The notes under the pieces: generated by a model
Seen by the model: the letters and a program-made list of their open reading frames with translations, nothing else
What the model was told of the DNA's origin: nothing
Databases searched by the model: none
Source: Fragilaria crotonensis
Taxonomy: Eukaryota; Bacillariophyta; Fragilariophyceae; Fragilariales; Fragilariaceae
DNA length: 52,153 nt
NCBI GenBank assembly: GCA_022925895.1
Contig: JAKSYS010000445.1
Coordinates: 1 to 52,153, forward strand
Direction of reading: 5' to 3'
Program-made: the position numbers and the translations under genes
Part shown: piece after piece, positions 1 through 11,131 of the stretch
How positions within the stretch are numbered: position 1 is the stretch's first letter
How the letters are laid out: every line of letters begins with the position of its first letter

Positions 1-2118
1 TGTATCCTGTAGCTAGTAGCCATAGGGCACTCCAGTACCATTTCCTAGTGTGGTGCGAGGCGCAAATCAATGTTGATTGTCACAATCCCCAATTTAATTC
101 ATATTCTGTGTTCAGACTTGGAGTTGCAGAAAATAGTCCTATCAAATGCTTCATTGGTGATATTGATGGCACCCTTGGATTGTATGTACTAAGCTTACTC
201 ATAGACTAGTACACAAATCAATGTGCCTCAATCCCAAAGAACAGCATGTCCTGGGTGCCAAATTCCTTTGTAAATGCAAAATGTGAGGGCTGAAATGGAG
301 ATGCAAAAAATGCAACTGTCAGGAATTATGAAGATTTTTTGGTCGTAGTACTGATGGCAGCCATTGATTGCAATGGATATGCAAACTGATTGACTAGTGG
401 GCAATTCAATGAGCAATTTGCAACTATAGCACATTTGATGCTTTCCACTTAAATGGATGATATTCAGTAGGCAGACAGTGAGATAAAACAAAATTGTACT
501 GGTGTGGGTTGCTTGGTGTGCATTGATTGTATTGCTTGATGGCATCCTTGGAAGCGCTTCACTTTCCAAGCTCATTGACTTCTTGAACAAGATTCAATGC
601 ATGATCCCAGAATGCAATAAAAATACTATGCAGAAATTCTCATTTTGGAAATGAAAAACTAGCTGTCATCATGATGGTTTCTTAAGTGTGTATTGGGTGT
701 ATTGACAGCACCCTTTGATTGTCAGTACTATCCATGCCCATCAACACTTGTTGAATTCAATGCACAAATCAACACTTTGGGTGTGGGATCCTAGTTAAAG
801 AGGTGCAAAATCTGTGGTCAACCTGGGAATTGGAAAGTTTTGGTCAATATTTGTTGAGTTTTTATATGTTGTGGTATTGATGACACCCATTGATGGTAAC
901 TGACTTCTGGTAAACTCAGTGCACAAGCAAATCCAGCACACTTGTTTACTTGGTGTAGGATCCGTGCTCAAATGCAAAAACTGCGGTCAGCTATGGGCAT
1001 GGAGAAATTATTCTGTCAGTGTTTGTTGTATTTTCTTGGTTGTTTTGTTGACCCTTCTTGATTCTAACAACTTTCAATACAAACTGACTGTTGCGCAAAC
1101 AAGTATGCAAAACCCCGGAGTACACAACTTTTGCAGATTGGGGTTCCCACTTCAATTCATATTCTGTGGTCAGACTTGGAGATGCGGAAGATGGTCCTGT
1201 CAAAGTCTCTTTCAGTTGCATTGGTGATAATCATGACACCCTTGGATTTTTGTAGTGAGCTTACTTATTGGTTGAATCACAAGGCGATGCACAGCCAAGC
1301 CCCAAATATACAGGGTGCAGAGTCCCCATTGTAATGAAAAATCTGAGGGCTGCATTGGAGATGCAGAACAAATCTTCTGTCAAGGAATGTTGAGGGTGTA
1401 TCAGAAATGTTTTTGACACCTAGGATTTTTGTAGTGAGCTTACTTATTGGTTGAAAGGCAAGTCAGTGCACAAGCCCCAAATATACAGGGTGCAGGGTCC
1501 CCATTGTAATGCAAAATCTGAGGGCTGCATTGGAGATGCAGAACAAATCTTCTGTCAAGGATTGTTAAGGGTGTATCAGAAATGTTTTTGACACCCTAGG
1601 TTTTTTTGTAGTGAGCTTACTTATTGGTTGAAAGACAAGTTAGTGCACAAGCCCCAAATATACAGTGCGGGGACCCCTTTGTAATGCAAAATCTGAGGGC
1701 TGAATGAAAGATGCAGAAAAAATGTTCTGCCAGAGTTTGTCAAGTTTGCATTGATGATACCGACGGCATCCTTTGATTGGGTGGGTATATATACCCATTG
1801 ACTAGTGTGCAATTCAGTGGGTAATTTGCCACAATTGCCGATACAGGGTTTTTGATTAATGAATATTCTGCAGTCAGACATTAATATTCAGAATTGTACT
1901 GTTGTATTTTGTTGAGTGTGTATGGATTGTATTGATGGCATCCTGAGATCCTTTCAACCTTTTTGCTCATTGACTTCTTGAAGATTCAATTATGATGCCA
2001 AAATGCGAACAAAAAAACACAAAAATGATCAATACTCAATGGATTTTGGATTTTTAAAAATCAAAACTGGCATTTACTCCATCATCAAATGCCTGAGACT
2101 CATTGGCTGAAGCTCCCG
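1..2118. repeat. Diverged ~177-bp tandem satellite
   Basis: A recurring anchor resembling GATGGCACCCTTGGAT appears at about 165, 353, 538, 704, 879, 1045, 1233, 1413, 1588, 1764 and 1934, a spacing of 166-188 bp (mean about 177). Other shared blocks recur in each unit, such as GTAGTGAGCTTACTTATTGG, CAAGCCCCAAATATACAG and TGCAAAATCTGAGGGCTG. Units from about 1230 onward are more alike than those before 1000. Short reading frames here are frequently interrupted and are not treated as genes. Confidence 0.85.
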
Positions 2119-3068
2119 CAACAATATTTGCTTTGGGAGTTAGTGTTGGTGTTGCGACATAAGTTAATGTGAAATTTAGGATGCGATCACATGTTATCTA
2201 CTAGTGTTGTAATCACACAAATCAGAAGTACTTTATGTTCTGAGCTTGTCAGTTGCACTATAACAACCCTAGCATTGACTTTCGTTGCTGGAGCTTCTGT
2301 AAATGAGTCTCAGGCATTTGATGATGGAGTAAATGCCAGTTGATTTTTTAAAATCCAAAATCCAATGAGTATTGATCATTTTGTGTATTTTGTTCGCATT
2401 TTGGCATCATAATTGAATCTTCAAGAAGTCAATGAGCAAAAGGTTGAAAGGATCTCAGGATGCCATCAATACAATCCATACACACTCAACAAAATACAAC
2501 AGTACAATTCTGCGGAATATTAATGTCTGACTGCAGAATATTCATTAATCAAAAACCCTGTATCGGCAATTGTGGCAAATTACCCACTGAATTGCACACT
2601 AGTCAATGGGTATATACCCCACTCCAATCAAAGGATGCCGTCGGTATCATCAATGCAAACTTGACAAACTGGCAGAACATTTTTCTGCATCTTTCATCAG
2701 TTTTGCATTACAAAGGGGTCCCCGCACCCTGTATATTTGGGGCTTGTGCTAACTTGTCTTTCCCAATAAGCTCTACAAAACCTACAGTGTCAAAACATTT
2801 CTGATACACCCTTAACAATCCTTGACAGAAGATTTGTTCTGCATGCAGCCCTCAGGCATTTTGTGGGGACCCACCCTGTATATTTGGGGCTTGTGCACTG
2901 ACTTGCCTTTCAACCAACAAGTAAGCTCACTACATCTAGGATGTCAAAAACATTTCTGATACACCCTCAACATTCCTTGACAGAAGATTTGTTCTGCATC
3001 TCCAATGCAGCCCTCAGATTTTTCATTACAATGGGGACCCTGCACCCTATATTTGGGGCTTTTGCATT
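1290..3068. repeat. Large inverted repeat built from the satellite
   Basis: The satellite is repeated in reverse orientation at about 2287-3068. The inner ends pair closely: the stretch with CATCATCAAATGCCTGAGAC near 2090 is the reverse complement of one near 2310, and the unit at 1621-1881 returns inverted at 2520-2760. A loop of roughly 168 bp (2119-2286) separates the arms. The right arm is shorter, so some material is missing from it. It could be a foldback element or a head-to-head satellite junction; no transposase is present. Confidence 0.8.
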
Positions 3069-3625
3069 GACTATCATACTAGCTAGTCAGCATTGAATAA
3101 AGGGATACAAAATCCATGGGTAGAACAGTGAGAAAACCTTTAAGAATTATGTTTTGTATCTCTAACTCAGACTTCAGATTATGAACGAAGCAACGTGTAG
3201 TAAAAGACTGTGTACTGGTTACTGGTGTACTGAAATCGCTGAACACCGGAGGTAGACTAAGGTGCTACGGTAGTACACCAAGTACAATGATTACGATTTG
3301 CCGACAACTGAGTAAATTGATTTGACTTTACAACAATAAGAAATACAAACACCAGGACCATTTTGTAGTAGTAACTGAGAAGCCCTGATGGCATTAGATG
3401 TATTGCTACTAATAGCTACTAGTATGCAAAGTTTAGTACCTAGTACTACATAGATAGGATGGGGGATCGGGAAGAGCACTGCCAAGTTCTAGTATACCTG
3501 CTGCTACCATAATGATTTTACTGTACTTCCATCAAATACATTTAGCTGCTGTTTTTCTCTGTCTGCCAAAGCCAAGATATCTTCATCAGCAATCATGTCG
3601 AGGACTCCACCAGTCAGATTCCGCG
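3069..3625. other. Spacer, no gene recognised
   Basis: AT-rich non-coding stretch after the inverted repeat. I see no conserved frame, RNA gene or repeat beyond scattered short GTAC-containing motifs. Confidence 0.5.
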
Positions 3626-4264
3626 TCAGGCATTGTCATCGTTCTCCTCTTCAATCATCAGGTTCTGGCATGCAAGATTGTCTTCAGCAGCAGCCAGCAA
3701 GAAATGGAGATCCAAGATGTTGCAGCCACCACTTGCAGAATTGAGAACTTGTTGTTGTGTCCATTTTACGGAGAAGAAGAAGGTGCTTTGCATTAAAATG
3801 TATCGCAGTCCCGGCCCTGTCTCAACCTTTGCAGCACCTAACCGGGCACACAAGCGACTGTGCACATGTTTTGGCGACTTGTGGTTTCTCTCTCGCCCAC
3901 TTGCTCCAGCTACATTGCGGTGAACTGCAGACAGCAGGTGTTTGATTGAACTGTAGTCAGAGTCGTTGGACAACATCCGCAGCTCTGACGGTTTCATCAT
4001 TGTATCCTTGAAGTTGCAAAACATCTCTTCATTTGAATTGTTGTGCTTGTTGGACCTTGTAATGTAAGTGGCGAACTCACCGAACATTTTCTGATGATGG
4101 TCATCATTGCCATTTGCAAGACAAGCGAGAGCAATCTTGGCTTGTCGGCTTCCCCAGTTGAAGGAACTCTTCTCCAAATTCACCTGCAATCCTTGTCCGC
4201 CTCTCAGTATACATTGGATGAGTTGCAAAGGCAAGTGCATGTGCTTCTGTGTAGATGCTTGCAA
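3626..4264 (-). CDS. Unknown 212-residue open frame, possible multicopy-gene remnant
   Basis: A 212-residue open frame on the minus strand that I do not recognise. Its first 35 residues contain LRGGQGLQVNLEKSSF, which weakly resembles the part of gypsy-type reverse transcriptases just after the catalytic YxDD, but no YxDD is visible and the rest does not match. Coding-like residues in other minus-strand frames just upstream (about 4290-4400) suggest a longer gene broken by frameshifts. There are no membrane segments; the end is acidic (EEENDD). It is isolated among repeats with no partner gene. It could also be a chance frame. Confidence 0.3.
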   Translation of the reverse strand: MQASTQKHMHLPLQLIQCILRGGQGLQVNLEKSSFNWGSRQAKIALACLANGNDDHHQKMFGEFATYITRSNKHNNSNEEMFCNFKDTMMKPSELRMLSNDSDYSSIKHLLSAVHRNVAGASGRERNHKSPKHVHSRLCARLGAAKVETGPGLRYILMQSTFFFSVKWTQQQVLNSASGGCNILDLHFLLAAAEDNLACQNLMIEEENDDNA

Positions 4265-4742
4265 GACAATGGTCTGTTAGAATTGTCATTCAAAACAATA
4301 TCATCATTATTCAGGTTCAAGCCTTACTTGACAGCACCATCAACAAGGCAGAAGGTAGCATCCTTGCCTTCAAAATAGGTGGGACAGGAACTGATTGTTC
4401 GAAAAAGGACTTCGAAAGCGGCGACGCCCTTCAATACGCCGGATCTGCGACAAGCTGCTTCAGCTTGTGCAGCTTGTCACATATGTCGATGTCAAGAGAG
4501 GGGAGTAAGGGGTTGCTGTTTGATGGACAGCACGTGCAAAAAGCATGTTTAACTTCTGCATTTTGTCTGCCTTGAGAGAATCAAAGTGTTGCCAACCGCC
4601 AGAAAAGAATGATGAACTATTATACAGGTGTTGTAAACAGCGTGTATTAAACAGCAATTAAACAAACACATCCATAGTTATAGTTCGCGGAGTGCGTACT
4701 ACAGTGTGCTCTCGTTTTGTGTTGAACAGGGACTTCTACGCG

Positions 4743-4860
4743 CGGACAACGGGTAATGGGTAATGGGTGGGTATGGGTACGACCTAGTGGGCATGGGTGG
4801 GTAATGGGTGGTCCGAGCTCGACCGTGCGAAGAGTGGGTGGGTCATGGGTGGTCCAAGCC
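4743..4860 (+). repeat. G-rich GGGTAAT/GGGTGG minisatellite
   Basis: Irregular short repeats of GGGTAAT, GGGTGGGTA and CATGGGTGGTCC. At 4751-4777 five GGG tracts are separated by loops of 4, 4, 1 and 3 bases, which meets the usual G-quadruplex pattern on the plus strand. Confidence 0.75.
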
Positions 4861-5810
4861 TGCGTACCGGCTGTCTTGGGTACCCATGGGCACAGGCGTC
4901 ATACCCAGTGCAGGACTCTGCTACAGACCTATCACGTACACACATACTGACCAGAATGGAAAATACCACTTCGGTGGCAAAAAGCAATAAATGTAGCGAT
5001 AATTGTTAAACTAGCAGGGCATGTTCGTCAGACTGGGGCGGCGCGGCAACCTCAATCAAGACGCTGACCTCGCGCGTACAAAGAGTGTCACTCGTTCTCA
5101 AGGCCAACGATATTACGCACTTGCAAACATGCCTGTCTGGAAACGAGGACGTTCTCATTCATAGTATGTGTGTCGTACTTGAAACATTTATACTTTGCAG
5201 TATATCCATATGTTGTATATGACATACATGTGAATTCAATGTACAGTGCCGAGTGCCGACACTAGATAGAAAGGAAGGCTTTCCGATTCTACGGTATCAG
5301 TTCTGTAGTCGGAGTAGTGTTCGGCGACTCGTATCATTACGAACAGGCATTCTAATACCAGATACCAGAGGGACACTCATGGTACTCAGTAATGATTTCC
5401 CTGCACGCCACCGTACTCCGATGACAGACATTATTAGAGATACACACGCTTAAATGCATATGCTGAGTGTCTAAGTCTTAGCGAGCGTGTACTATGAAAA
5501 TTGTACTTCAATATTGCAGATACTCGATCATATCATCACTACGTTCAGAGACTTTGACTCTCACATGTATCTCATACTAGTATATGAGTATATGGAGTAT
5601 CCATATACATATGCGAAGATTTCGCACCCTTCTCCAGATTCTGTCGTGCCACGTCACACGAAAGATGTCCGATTAGTTGGAACTCTAATTTGGTGATACT
5701 ACTACCGGTATATCTGTGACTATGATAATGAAGTACTCGAGTACTATGCAACTATGCATACTACCCTCGAGATTACCGGTAGACCAGAGAGTACCTGGTA
5801 CGATGCGCAC

Positions 5811-6056
5811 AATAATATTGTCAATATATTGCAATACACGTTTCTTGCAATACAATATATTGCAATACTCGTTTATGCCAATACAATATATTGGTATTGT
5901 GATTCGAACCAATACAATATATATTGTATTGTCAGGACAAACCAATACAATATATTGTATTGTCACATCGAACCAATACAATATATTGTATTGTCAGGAC
6001 GAAGCAATACAATATATTGTTAACAATATATTGCAATACAATATATATTGTGCACA
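5811..6056. repeat. AT-rich palindrome array, copy 1
   Basis: Tandem units carry the 20-bp perfect palindrome CAATACAATATATTGTATTG joined by short spacers such as TCAGGACAAAC. Perfect cores begin near 5944 and 5975, 31 bp apart, with a 2-bp longer version at 5911. The block closes with TATATTGTTAACAATATA, part of a 24-bp perfect palindrome at about 6010-6033. Each unit can form a hairpin. The open frames read through it are by-products of the repeat. Confidence 0.85.
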
Positions 6057-6166
6057 TCCCTTGTGATCCTGAGATACAGTTGTATTAGTACAGTGCTGTA
6101 CTTCGAGTACACCAGTAACACCAAACAGTCGCTGCTTTTGCACGTATCCGTCAGTATTATGCTACT

Positions 6167-6390
6167 TACAATATATTGTACAATATATTGCAATACTTGT
6201 TAACGACAATACAATATATTGGTATTGTAAGATGAACCAATACAATATATTGTATTGTCAGGTCGGACCAATACAATATATTGTATTATCAGATCGAACC
6301 AATACAATATATTGTATTGCCAGATCGAACCAATACAATATATTGTTAACAATATATTGCAATATATTATAATACAATATATTGTTGCGC
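6167..6390. repeat. AT-rich palindrome array, copy 2
   Basis: A second copy of the block at 5811-6056, with the same order of parts: an opening CAATATATTGCAATAC segment, palindrome units, and the GTTAAC-centred closing palindrome. Perfect cores start at 6239, 6270 and 6301, a strict 31-bp period. Both blocks end in related flanks (TGCACATCCC and TGCGCATCCC), so they are two copies of one element rather than unrelated AT-rich DNA. Confidence 0.85.
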
Positions 6391-6429
6391 ATCCCTGCCT
6401 GGTACTAATAAGATACAATAGTCTACTGT

Positions 6430-8218
6430 GCTAAGCATTAACCATTGACGATATCGGAACACTGAGTACTGAGTCCTGCTACTAGTGCACTGGCAGAATT
6501 ACATTTTGTGTGTTGTATGATGACCTCTCTCTCCTTTCTTCCCGTGAGGCGTTGTTCGCAAACATAGAGGCACATAACTTATTCTGAAGTTACAACCTAC
6601 TGCAGATTGCAGATTCGAGAACAGTTCATTAGTCCACAAGTCCATGATGACACACGTTTCCACACCAAGTACAAGTTAGGTTGCTCAAGATCTTCATTTG
6701 CAAAGGCTAAGATGCCACATTGACCTTTGCAAATGCTGCTGGATATGCATGTAACTCTGTGGATGAGCATTGTTGATGCTCTCATGGTACAATGACATGG
6801 CTAGTACTAGCTAGAAGCTCTAATTTCATTATTGATGTTGACAGACATTGAGGACAAACAATAACAACATAACTGACAATCTTCCATCATTTTCATGACC
6901 ATCATAATTGCTGTCACTCTCCCGCTCATGTTGTGGTCATCCAGCATTTTCATTGAATTGGTACTGCAAGTGATTGGAATGAATCTGTTGCAATCTACAC
7001 TATTTCATGAATGGGCACTGGATGCAGAACCACAGCAGGAGGGGAGGCCTTAAGGATTATTGAGCATGGTCAACATGAAGCACCAGCAAAAAGGCACAAA
7101 TGTCATTTAGAAATTTCTTGGCATAATTCATCATTTGTCTCTATGCTACAAATTAGTGACAAAGATCTTGGTGGGGTGTACAGAAAATTCCAGGAGCAGA
7201 GTATTGCATACTGCATTACTAGTTTCTTGTTTTTCTTCATAAGCAGATGACAGAAGTGGTCCTCCACAATGCAGCATCCATCAAATTGAGTTCAAGACTC
7301 CTTTCCCTGGTGCTGTCAGCAATTACTGTGACCTTGCTCAGCATCCTCTGTGATGTAGTAAGTGAACTCTTTGTATCATGATTGTACTTTTGTTGATTCC
7401 AGCAGTTCCAGCTGTACAGCTTTGAGAGAAAGAACAATTCCTGTCACCATCTGTCACCCATTTATGTTCAGGAAGAAAAGCCTGGATCTGAACATCTTGA
7501 TGTTGTTGTTGTGCATACTGACTTACTGGGTCAATGGAGAAAGTGGCAGTACAAATCATAGAGGAACAGGGTTGGCACTGTTTTACCTTTTGAAGCATGA
7601 TGCTCCAGCATGGCAATTGTGATCTTGTTATGTGGTGTGATGATTGTGGATAGAATGCTGTTGCCCTGAATGTTGATGGTATTGCAATACATAACGTGTA
7701 ATAGTACCTGGTAGTTCTCTTGACTTGATGCTTTGACTTGCATGGCTATGTTGCATCCTCAGTGCATGCATCTGTTGCAGTGATGCATTGTGTACCAGTC
7801 GCAATGCTCGAAACCCAAGTCTTCACCTTCCAGTTGCTTAAACCTCCAGTACTGGTATGACCATACCACTATTTTGCTTCCATACGGCAGTACCAGGTTC
7901 TACGCCATACTGAACACTTTGCGCATTCTATTGCTGAAAAGCATCGAACGCCTCCTGCCTTAGTCAAAATATTCAAACGCGCATTGGAACATTGGAACAT
8001 TGGTACGGAGTACACTCAAACCTCCCACGACTTGCACCGATGGCCCTATGACCTATGACCCTATGACTCATGCGTATGACGGTTCGTAGTGCAGAATCTA
8101 GTAGGAATTCTCCACTACGAGTTCAGTACTAGAGTATACCATGATCCATAATGCATGAAACAGTATCACAGTTTGTTGGGAATTGGTATGCTGGGGAGTA
8201 TTGGAGTAGCGAGGTGTA
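6430..8218. other. Gene-poor spacer
   Basis: Only short frames are present on either strand, none recognisable. The composition (CA/TG-rich, many short interrupted frames around 6597-7743) resembles decayed repeat DNA like that at 1-3000, but I cannot assign it to a family. Dispersed GTAC motifs begin after 7800. Confidence 0.5.
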
Positions 8219-8430
8219 GAATAGCGACCAAGGGAATTATGACCGAGGATGACCGAAAATTGGAAACGGCCCTAGTTTTGCACCCAGCCGAGTTGACTAC
8301 CAAAAAATTTAAATGGGGCTTCGTCTACCGTAGACGAAGCCCCATTTAAATTTTTTGGTAGTCAACTCGGCTGGGTGCAAAACTAGGGCCGTTCGGTCAT
8401 CCTCGGTCATAATTCCCTTGGTCGCTATTC
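8219..8430. repeat. Near-perfect ~210-bp hairpin
   Basis: The left arm at 8219-8327 is the reverse complement of the right arm at 8331-8430, around a 3-base centre (CCG, 8328-8330). The only clear difference is a 9-bp insertion in the left arm (about 8259-8267). Because the arms are complementary, the same peptide reads out of both strands. It looks like a foldback MITE or a recent inverted duplication. Confidence 0.9.
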
Positions 8431-8854
8431 CCACACACCGAGTACCAGGTACTGTAGTACAGGTAATGGAGTACTGGAGTACTGGAGTACTGGAGAACCA
8501 CTTCACTGTATGCCAATAGAGTGTTACGAGTACTGTAGTATTGTTCCAATGAGGTTACTGGAGTACTACGTCATACGTAGTAATATTTTTAGTGCGAGTC
8601 GGGAGTCGGGAGTCGGGAGTACTGTACAGTACAGTTTGTGTACTGACTGTACTACGCATTCGAGTACGTAGTGCTGGCAAAAATGGAAACGTCAGTGAAT
8701 ATGGCTTCGAATCTTGCAACCGTGCTTCATCTCAGAATTTGTTGCGCATTGCACCAGTTTCACTTCATTTTCCAGTGCATGCTGTAATAGTGTTTGACTT
8801 TTGACTACCCCACCTTCCAAGCATTTGTCATAGCGGAGTACTCCAGTATTCATC

Positions 8855-9814
8855 ATGGATGAAACTCTTGTCCCCATATCGGGAAGCTCAGAACTGAGGT
8901 CGTCGCTCTCCAGAACTTCGTCTCGCGGCTCCTTCGGTTCCGACTCTGATCTTAAAAAGCAGACCCAAGGTCCCGAAGACACTCTCGAATACCGCATCTC
9001 CATCAAGAGCGACTGCGGAAAGGTTGTTTCACTCTGGCACGATATCTCCCTAACCTACATCGACCCAATCACCAAGGAACACACGGAATACCTCAATTTC
9101 GTTTGCGAAATCCCGAAATTCACTCGCAAAAAATTCGAAATTGCCACGGACGAAGTGGGAAATCCCATCAAACAGGATGAAAAGAAGGGAGTCCTCCGAG
9201 AATTCAAAAAGGGCGACATTTTCTTCAACTACGGTTGCTTGCCCCAAACTTGGGAGGACCCCACCTTTATCCACCCCGACGCCGAAGGCTGTCGGGGAGA
9301 CAATGACCCCCTCGACGTGTGTGACATTGGCGCTCGCATCGTTGCGCCCGGATCCGTCCGGCCCGTCAAGGTTCTCGGCGTCCTGTGCATGATTGATGAA
9401 GGCGAAGCGGATTGGAAGGTGGTGGTCATTGACGCCGCCGACAAGTGGGCACCATTCTTGGACGACATCCATGATGTCGAACGGGAACTTCCAGGCACGT
9501 TGGACGCCATCCGGGAGTGGTTCCGTACCTACAAGATTCCTGATGGAAAACCACCCAATGTCTTCGGATTGGGAGAGGAGTTTATGGATAAGGAATATGC
9601 TCTTTCGATTATTGAAGAGTGCCATCATGCCTGGGAGGAACTTGTGTCTGGTGAGAAGGAACGCACGGTCGCCCTTGGTGGTCACGATGATGAAGTCAAG
9701 AAGCTTGTTCGTAAGCTTTCCAAGAACTCTCTCTTCGCGCTTGCTCCTGAGATTGATGCCCATCCTGAGGCTCATCCTGAGGATTATGACGACAACGATG
9801 CTCTGTCGTTTTAA
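8855..9814 (+). CDS. Soluble inorganic pyrophosphatase (family I)
   Basis: Hydrolyses pyrophosphate to two phosphates, pulling biosynthetic reactions forward. The 319-residue protein has the full eukaryotic family I core. The signature GDNDPLD (148-154) supplies metal-binding Asp149, Asp151 and Asp154, and DEGEADW supplies Asp181 and Asp186. CEIPKFTRKKFEI (84-96), NYGCLPQTWEDP (125-136) and EWFRTYKIPDGKP (221-233) are also typical. Residues 1-45 are a Ser-rich extension with no clear signal peptide, so a cytosolic enzyme is most likely, though the N-terminus differs from yeast. The C-terminal tail after 265 is acidic and longer than usual. No intron; the ATG at 8855 is the first in frame. The gene stands alone, with a GTAC-rich upstream region. 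Confidence 0.97.
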   Translation: MDETLVPISGSSELRSSLSRTSSRGSFGSDSDLKKQTQGPEDTLEYRISIKSDCGKVVSLWHDISLTYIDPITKEHTEYLNFVCEIPKFTRKKFEIATDEVGNPIKQDEKKGVLREFKKGDIFFNYGCLPQTWEDPTFIHPDAEGCRGDNDPLDVCDIGARIVAPGSVRPVKVLGVLCMIDEGEADWKVVVIDAADKWAPFLDDIHDVERELPGTLDAIREWFRTYKIPDGKPPNVFGLGEEFMDKEYALSIIEECHHAWEELVSGEKERTVALGGHDDEVKKLVRKLSKNSLFALAPEIDAHPEAHPEDYDDNDALSF

Positions 9815-10734
9815 ATGAGGCGGTATGAGATACTCACACGCACACCCTGATGCCTTGCGTGTGTGCTAAAGAACGAGATTGACGCAGTTGCGCATTTGTT
9901 GGAACACGTAGCATTTTAGAGGAGTGCCCGGGACAAGTACGGTGTACTCTGGTACTGACTGACCTTGAATGAGTAGTTAGAACTCTATTATTGGTGTACT
10001 TCTGATTTCTGATAGCTTACGGTGTTCCTGTTTTCAACAGAACTGTAGGCAGAGTATGTGCCCTGTATTAGGGGCGATGAAGGCCATCGCCTCTAGCAGG
10101 CGATTAGCTTCAGGTATGCATAGGTGCTCCAAACTGGGGATGACGATCATGGTAAGATAGGGTACCTGCAGTACATGCTTGTACTCGCGTGCTCCGAATG
10201 GAATGCATAGTTATATAAAGGTGTTCCAGAGGGGTAAGAACCTTTCCACTGGCTACTGGATACAGGTATACCATGCCACGAACGGGCACAGTACCGTTCA
10301 CTCACGAGCTCGCAAAAAATAGAGCGCGACTGGTGAAATTATCCAGGGAATGTTCACATGCAACGTCATGGACACATTGACAACTGTACTCAACTGTTTG
10401 TCTGTGAGTTCTTCGTTTTCGTTGCTTTCTTCGCGTCATCGGCGTTACGTCAATTCAATCCTGTGAGTATACTTTAAGAGTTGTTGACCAACGATGGTGA
10501 AGAAGAATTGGAGCATGGTGACGGAAAGCACTTGAAAGAATCTCTTTACGATTGAGACCGTACCAAGTAGCACAAGTACCCGGTACTCCAGTGCTGTAAC
10601 CTTCGTTGTGCATCACTGGCTACTGGCACTGTACTTCGAAGACATCGCACAACTTTGAGTGCATCTCGATGCATCTAATCTCCTTTCACCTCCTCACCTC
10701 TCAACTCCACCTATCGACAGAAACAAGCACAATC
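9815..10734. other. Intergenic spacer
   Basis: Non-coding stretch between the pyrophosphatase and a small membrane protein gene. It contains scattered GTAC motifs and presumably the promoter of the downstream gene. No RNA gene or repeat family was seen. Confidence 0.5.
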
Positions 10735-11009
10735 ATGGTCAATCTTGATGGCCACGCAGTGGCATTCTACTCATCTCTGGTTGGATTTTACAGCATCACG
10801 AGTTATTCGTTGGGCCGTGGTTGGTTCAAGCGCGTGGTGCATCTCCATCCTGTGGTAGGTTTGTCTGTTGCCTTGGGAGCCGCCGGACTTATCATGCCCT
10901 TTACTGTGATTCCTGTCCGACGCCTTTGAAATTACCCACCCATCAATTCGAACCCTACAATGAGAAGGCGGTGTTCCCCAAGTATGCGGATATTAACAGT
11001 GATCGTTAA
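10735..11009 (+). pseudogene. Small two-helix membrane protein, frameshifted
   Basis: From the ATG at 10735 the frame encodes a short protein with two hydrophobic stretches (about residues 9-27 and 43-60) around a basic linker, GRGWFKRVV. It stops at 10929 just after PVRRL. The neighbouring frame, shifted by one base, continues with LPTHQFEPYNEKAVFPKYAD and stops at 11007-11009. The layout (helix, GRGWFKR, helix, RR, then an LPTHQF-type tail) resembles small accessory subunits of mitochondrial complex I, but I cannot confirm that. One missing base near 10926-10931, next to TTT and AAA runs, explains the break. No GT-AG intron fits. It is either a sequencing deletion or a truncated gene. Confidence 0.55.
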
Positions 11010-11131
11010 TGAGCTATACTTTAGTACTCGGAGTACTCAAGTAGTATTTTTTTATGCAACACTGTTTGTTGCAACTGTAGAGATTATGAACACATGCAAA
11101 TGTACTTGGAGTATTATAGTAGTTAGCCGTT

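Noticed and set aside
3626-4264. Confident reverse transcriptase assignment
   Set aside because: Only about 16 residues resemble the region after the active site, and no YxDD or other RT motif is found.
5811-6390. CRISPR-like repeat array
   Set aside because: The period is regular, but units are self-complementary AT-rich palindromes with near-constant short joins, not unique spacers; the genome is eukaryotic and there are no cas genes.
8155-8506. Two similar small proteins on opposite strands
   Set aside because: They are the two arms of one hairpin read from each strand, not genes.
9050-9775. 241-residue minus-strand frame
   Set aside because: Antisense of the pyrophosphatase coding region, an effect of its codon usage.
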